From Saccoglossus kowalevskii (Eukaryota; Hemichordata; Enteropneusta; Harrimaniidae), in the NCBI RefSeq assembly GCF_000003605.2, contig NW_003145784.1:200979-213054 (forward strand): a stretch of DNA of 12,076 nt, written 5' to 3'. The notes beneath the pieces were generated by a model. That model worked only from the letters and a program-made list of their open reading frames with translations, did no database searches and was not told where the DNA came from. Made by a program: the position numbers and the translations under genes. Each line of letters opens with the position of its first letter. Within the stretch, counting starts at the first letter, position 1. Positions 9,191 to 12,076 of this stretch are shown one piece after another.

Positions 9191-9419
9191 ATCATATCAA
9201 ATCTACTAAATTTAGGTTCTGAAAAAGCTTCTCAAAAGACACTCTGTTTATTAAACTTTATGTTGAGGAGTGTATTTTACAGTGCCAGCAAAGATACAAT
9301 ATCATTCCCTGAAAATCAATAATTAATAATGCAGACTAAAATGCAATAATTATCCCAGTTACAGAGAGCACACGTGTAAATAGTAGATAGGGCAAGTGCA
9401 TTTACTGTTATTTACTAAC

Positions 9420-9617
9420 CTGCATAGTTGTGAGAATAAATGCCGTCACCATATAAGGAACCCAACCAGTACCAAAATACCATAAATTGAACCAACCTAA
9501 GAATTCCAGCAACAAAATATGTCCCAAATGAGCAGAAAAGAAGCACATGTTGGCTTCAAATAAACTCATTTCTTCAGCTTCCTTGCGAAGGTTTCTGAAA
9601 TCTTCGACAATCTCTGG
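9420..9617 (-). CDS. FADS: Front-end fatty acid desaturase, internal exon 1 of 4 visible (linker and first membrane segments)
   Basis: This 198-nt exon encodes 66 residues in phase 0, starting PEIVEDFRNLRKEAEEM and ending FILTTMQ. The family inserts a double bond between the carboxyl end and an existing double bond of a polyunsaturated acyl-CoA, in the ER membrane, with electrons from a fused N-terminal cytochrome b5 domain. The first ~20 residues are the charged linker expected between cytochrome b5 and desaturase domains. Residues ~24-47 (MCFFSAHLGHILLLEFLGWF onward) and ~52-66 are hydrophobic, as expected for the first membrane hairpin. The acceptor is ...CAACTTTCAG just before 9617 and the donor is GTTAGT at 9419-9414. 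Reading runs in frame into the next exon as ...[13 protein letters not shown], a join typical of animal FADS proteins. An ATG lies upstream in the same frame, but it sits before the acceptor, so I treat this as an internal exon. Delta-5 and delta-6 activity cannot be told apart from it. Confidence 0.93.
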
Positions 9618-10189
9618 CTGAAAGTTGAAACATACCAATTTATACACAATGCCTTCTTAATTAAAAATGAAAAACATGATAAGTAATCTTATTCACAAAT
9701 AATTTTTAATTTCATTTAATGGTTTTGTTTTTATTGCTATATACTGATAGAAAATTGTGTATTTCTAAAAATGCAATTAAAGTTATCAAAAATATATGTA
9801 TAAATTATATAGATAGTGTTAGATTTACGAAATTAATATAAAAATTTGTATTTACTCAAAATTAGTTAAATTATGCAAATGACCTCATTAAATAAATTGA
9901 AATTTAATATCTGTTGGTTAATAAAATTTAAGGATTATAATTTTGTTATTAATCTCTCATTACCTGATTAATTTTGACTATGACAATTATTTGCGATTTG
10001 ATGATTTTATGGCATGCAGTGAAAAAAAAATTTGGTAAAGTCAGATCGCTAAGAAATGTTCACAGCTACAAAATTGTGACTTTCATTTACTTCTTTAATG
10101 AATTATATCATGAATTTAAAGTGGTTTACAGAAGATATTTAGCAGTGTTGCATTCATTGGTAAATGACAGTCACCTTGTACCTAAACAA

Positions 10190-11423
10190 ATTTGTCCCAT
10201 ATGGTCATTTTGTGCCATACGGTCCACTTCATACCACATGGTCATTTGTGACTTGTGGTCAATTCATACCACATGGTCATTTCTTACCATATGCTTACTT
10301 TGTACAACATGGTCATTTCACACCACAAGGTTATTTGTGCCATGTGGTCAATTCATACCACATGGTCATTTCTTACCATATGGTTACTTTGTACAACATG
10401 GTCATTTCACACCATAAGGTCATTTGTGCCATGTGGTCACTTCACACCACATGGTCACTTCTTACCACATGGTCATTTCATACCACATGGTCATTTGTGC
10501 CATGTGGTCACTTCATACCACATGGTCATTTCTAACCATATGCTTACTTTGTACAACATGGTCATTTCACACCACAAGGTCATTTGTGCCAAGTGGTCAC
10601 TTCATACCACATAGTCATTTCTTACCACATGTTCATTTCATACCACATGGACATTTCGTATCATGTGGTGATTTCATATCACAGTCATTTTGCACCTCAT
10701 GGTCATTTCATTCCATATGGTCACTTCATACCACATGGTAATTTCATACCATATGGCGATTTTCTACCACATCGTCATTTCACAGCATATGGCCATTTTG
10801 TACCACTTGGTCATTTCCTACCATATGGCTACTTTGCATGACATGGTCATTTCATACTATATGGTCATTTTGTACCACATGGTCATTTCCTGCCATATGG
10901 TTACTTTGCATGACATGGTCATTTCATACTATATGGCCATTTTGTACCACATGGTCATTTCTTACCATATGGTTACTTTGCATGACATGGTCATTTCATA
11001 ATATATGGCCATTTTGTACCACATGGTCATTTCTTACCATATGGTTACTTTGCATGACATGGTCATTTCATACTATATGGCCATTTTGTACCACATGGTC
11101 ATTTCCTACCATATGGTTACTTTGCATGACATGGTCATTTCATACTATATGGCCATTTTGTAACACATGGTCGCTTCATAACACATGGTCATTTCCTACC
11201 ATATGGTTACTTTGCATGACATGGTCATTTCATAATATATGGCCATTTTGTACCACATGGTCATTTCATACTATATGGCCATTTTGTACCATATGGTTAC
11301 TTTGCATGACATGGTCATTTCATACTATATGGCCATTTTGTACCACATGGTCATTTCTTACCATATGGTTACTTTGCATGACATGGTCATTTCATACTAT
11401 ATGGCCATTTTGTACCACATGGC
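10190..11423. repeat. 18-bp minisatellite with higher-order organisation (89-bp then 72/90-bp super-repeats)
   Basis: The basic unit is close to ACCACATGGTCATTTCAT, with variants such as ACCATATGGTTACTTTGC, and there are about 68 units. In the right half the marker GCATGACATGG recurs at 10836, 10908, 10980, 11052, 11124, 11214, 11304 and 11376. The spacings are 72 (4 units) or 90 (5 units). In the left half the marker TGTACAAC recurs at 10301, 10390 and 10550 (spacings 89 and 160), showing 17-bp units mixed in. Because the 18-bp unit lacks stops in all three plus frames, long overlapping open frames run through the array. These are a by-product of the unit and I do not annotate them as genes. 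Confidence 0.97.
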
Positions 11424-11607
11424 CGACAAATGTACAAAATATGTTATACCGCTATGTCTTACACAATAATCAAACTTGTGAAACCACTGCATTCAAATGA
11501 TGATTTAACTCGAGTCACAGCGACACACTGCATTAACTCACTTAAATTATCAGTGTCAAAAATCTAAATCTTGGCTTGAATAGTGATCTAAATAAAATCT
11601 AGTCATA

Positions 11608-12076
11608 GAAGTGATATACACGAGCAACCAGGGGCAATGTACACTAGCAACCAGTTATGTACACTAGCAACCAGCAGTGATGTACACAAGGAACCGGAAG
11701 TGACGTACACTAGCAACCAAAAGTGATGCACACTAGCAACCACAAATGATGTACACTAGCAACCAGAAGTGATGCATACAAGCACCTAGAAGTGACGTAC
11801 ACTAGCAACAAGTGGTGATTGACACTAGCAACCAGTGGTGATTGACACTAGCAACCAGTGGTGATGGACGCTAGCAACCAGTGGTGATGGACACTAGCAA
11901 CCAGTGGTGATGGACACTAGCAACCAGTGGTGATGGACACTAGCAACCAGTGGTGATGGACACTAGCAACCAGTGGTGATGGACACTAGCAACCAATGGT
12001 GATGGACACTAGCAACCAGTGGTGGTGTAGTACACTAGCAACCAGTAGTGATGGACACTAGCAACCAGTGGTGATG
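11608..12076. repeat. 23-bp minisatellite running off the right edge
   Basis: The unit is close to CAGTGGTGATGGACACTAGCAAC, with exact 23-bp spacing (for example GTGGTGATGG at 11881 and 11904). About 20 copies are visible. The left third is degenerate, with variants such as GTGATGTACACTAGCAACCA and some short copies, while copies from about 11860 onward are nearly uniform. A TAG in every unit combined with a 23-bp period closes all plus frames regularly, so it is not coding. Total length is unknown because the window ends within it. Confidence 0.97.

Larger units (their letters stand above)
8138..9419 (-). other. Desaturase intron between exons 1 and 2 (1,282 nt)
   Basis: This is a complete phase-0 intron bounded by GTTAGT (9419-9414) and ...ATTGCAG (ending 8138). 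It holds the MITE-like element at 8287-8464 and the 72-74-bp repeat at 8888-9190. The stretch 8465-8885 is AT-rich with a long A run near 8676-8690 and no recognisable gene. Confidence 0.85.
9618..12076 (-). other. Desaturase intron upstream of the first visible exon (incomplete)
   Basis: This is the acceptor side of an intron at least 2,459 nt long. The preceding exon should end in phase 0 and belong to the cytochrome b5 part (haem-binding H-P-G-G motif). I found no such motif on the minus strand. The stretch 9650-10185 is plain AT-rich sequence. The remainder is dominated by two minisatellites, separated by about 185 nt of unremarkable sequence (11424-11607). Confidence 0.6.

Noticed and set aside
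10838-11500. 220-codon plus-strand open frame as a repeat-protein gene
   Set aside because: It is a by-product of an 18-bp unit with no stops. Neighbouring frames are equally open, and the frame is broken in the left half by 17-bp units.
9618-12076. Cytochrome b5 exon upstream of the desaturase domain
   Set aside because: I see no H-P-G-G motif or suitable donor on the minus strand. Most of the region is minisatellite.
11608-12076. CRISPR array
   Set aside because: The 23-bp units follow head-to-tail with no unique spacers, and the surrounding gene is eukaryotic. This is a minisatellite.

Overview
The window looks like AT-rich nuclear DNA from an animal. Four short coding exons with GT-AG introns lie on the minus strand, spread through long non-coding stretches full of tandem and dispersed repeats. 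There are no bacterial operons, ribosome binding sites or long uninterrupted genes. The intron-rich front-end desaturase gene and the repeat types suggest an invertebrate, perhaps marine, but the sequence alone does not fix the phylum.

The only gene I can identify is the middle part of a FADS-type front-end fatty acid desaturase (the delta-5/delta-6 family that makes long-chain polyunsaturated fatty acids). In transcript order its exons are 9617-9420 (198 nt), 8137-8036 (102 nt), 3583-3397 (187 nt) and 1563-1487 (77 nt). Together they are 564 nt, or 188 codons, joined in one frame with consistent phases (0, 0, 1) and consensus splice sites. They carry the linker after the expected cytochrome b5 domain, the first membrane segments, the first histidine box (HDLGH) and the second (HFQHH). 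The cytochrome b5 exons should lie beyond 12076. The exons with the third histidine box should lie before position 1. I searched the flanking sequence by eye and found neither.

The rest is intron, with these contents from left to right. There is an unassigned 133-codon open stretch (406-807), a recent 71-bp triplication (1750-1960), and a diverged three-copy repeat (about 1963-2332). A pair of direct ~52-bp repeats flanks exon 3 (3179-3230 and 3927-3978). A tRNA-derived SINE-like head is followed by a CpG-rich body (about 4725-5060). An irregular array of core repeats ends in a (CA)n tract (about 5390-6626). A 178-bp MITE-like element has 20-bp inverted ends (8287-8464), and a 72-74-bp repeat lies at 8888-9190. 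The intron upstream of the first visible exon holds two unrelated minisatellites. One has an 18-bp unit organised into 89-bp and 72/90-bp higher-order repeats (10190-11423). The other has a 23-bp unit and runs off the right edge (11608-12076).

I see no new multi-gene system. The points most worth checking are the desaturase exon structure, the higher-order minisatellite, and the SINE and MITE candidates.
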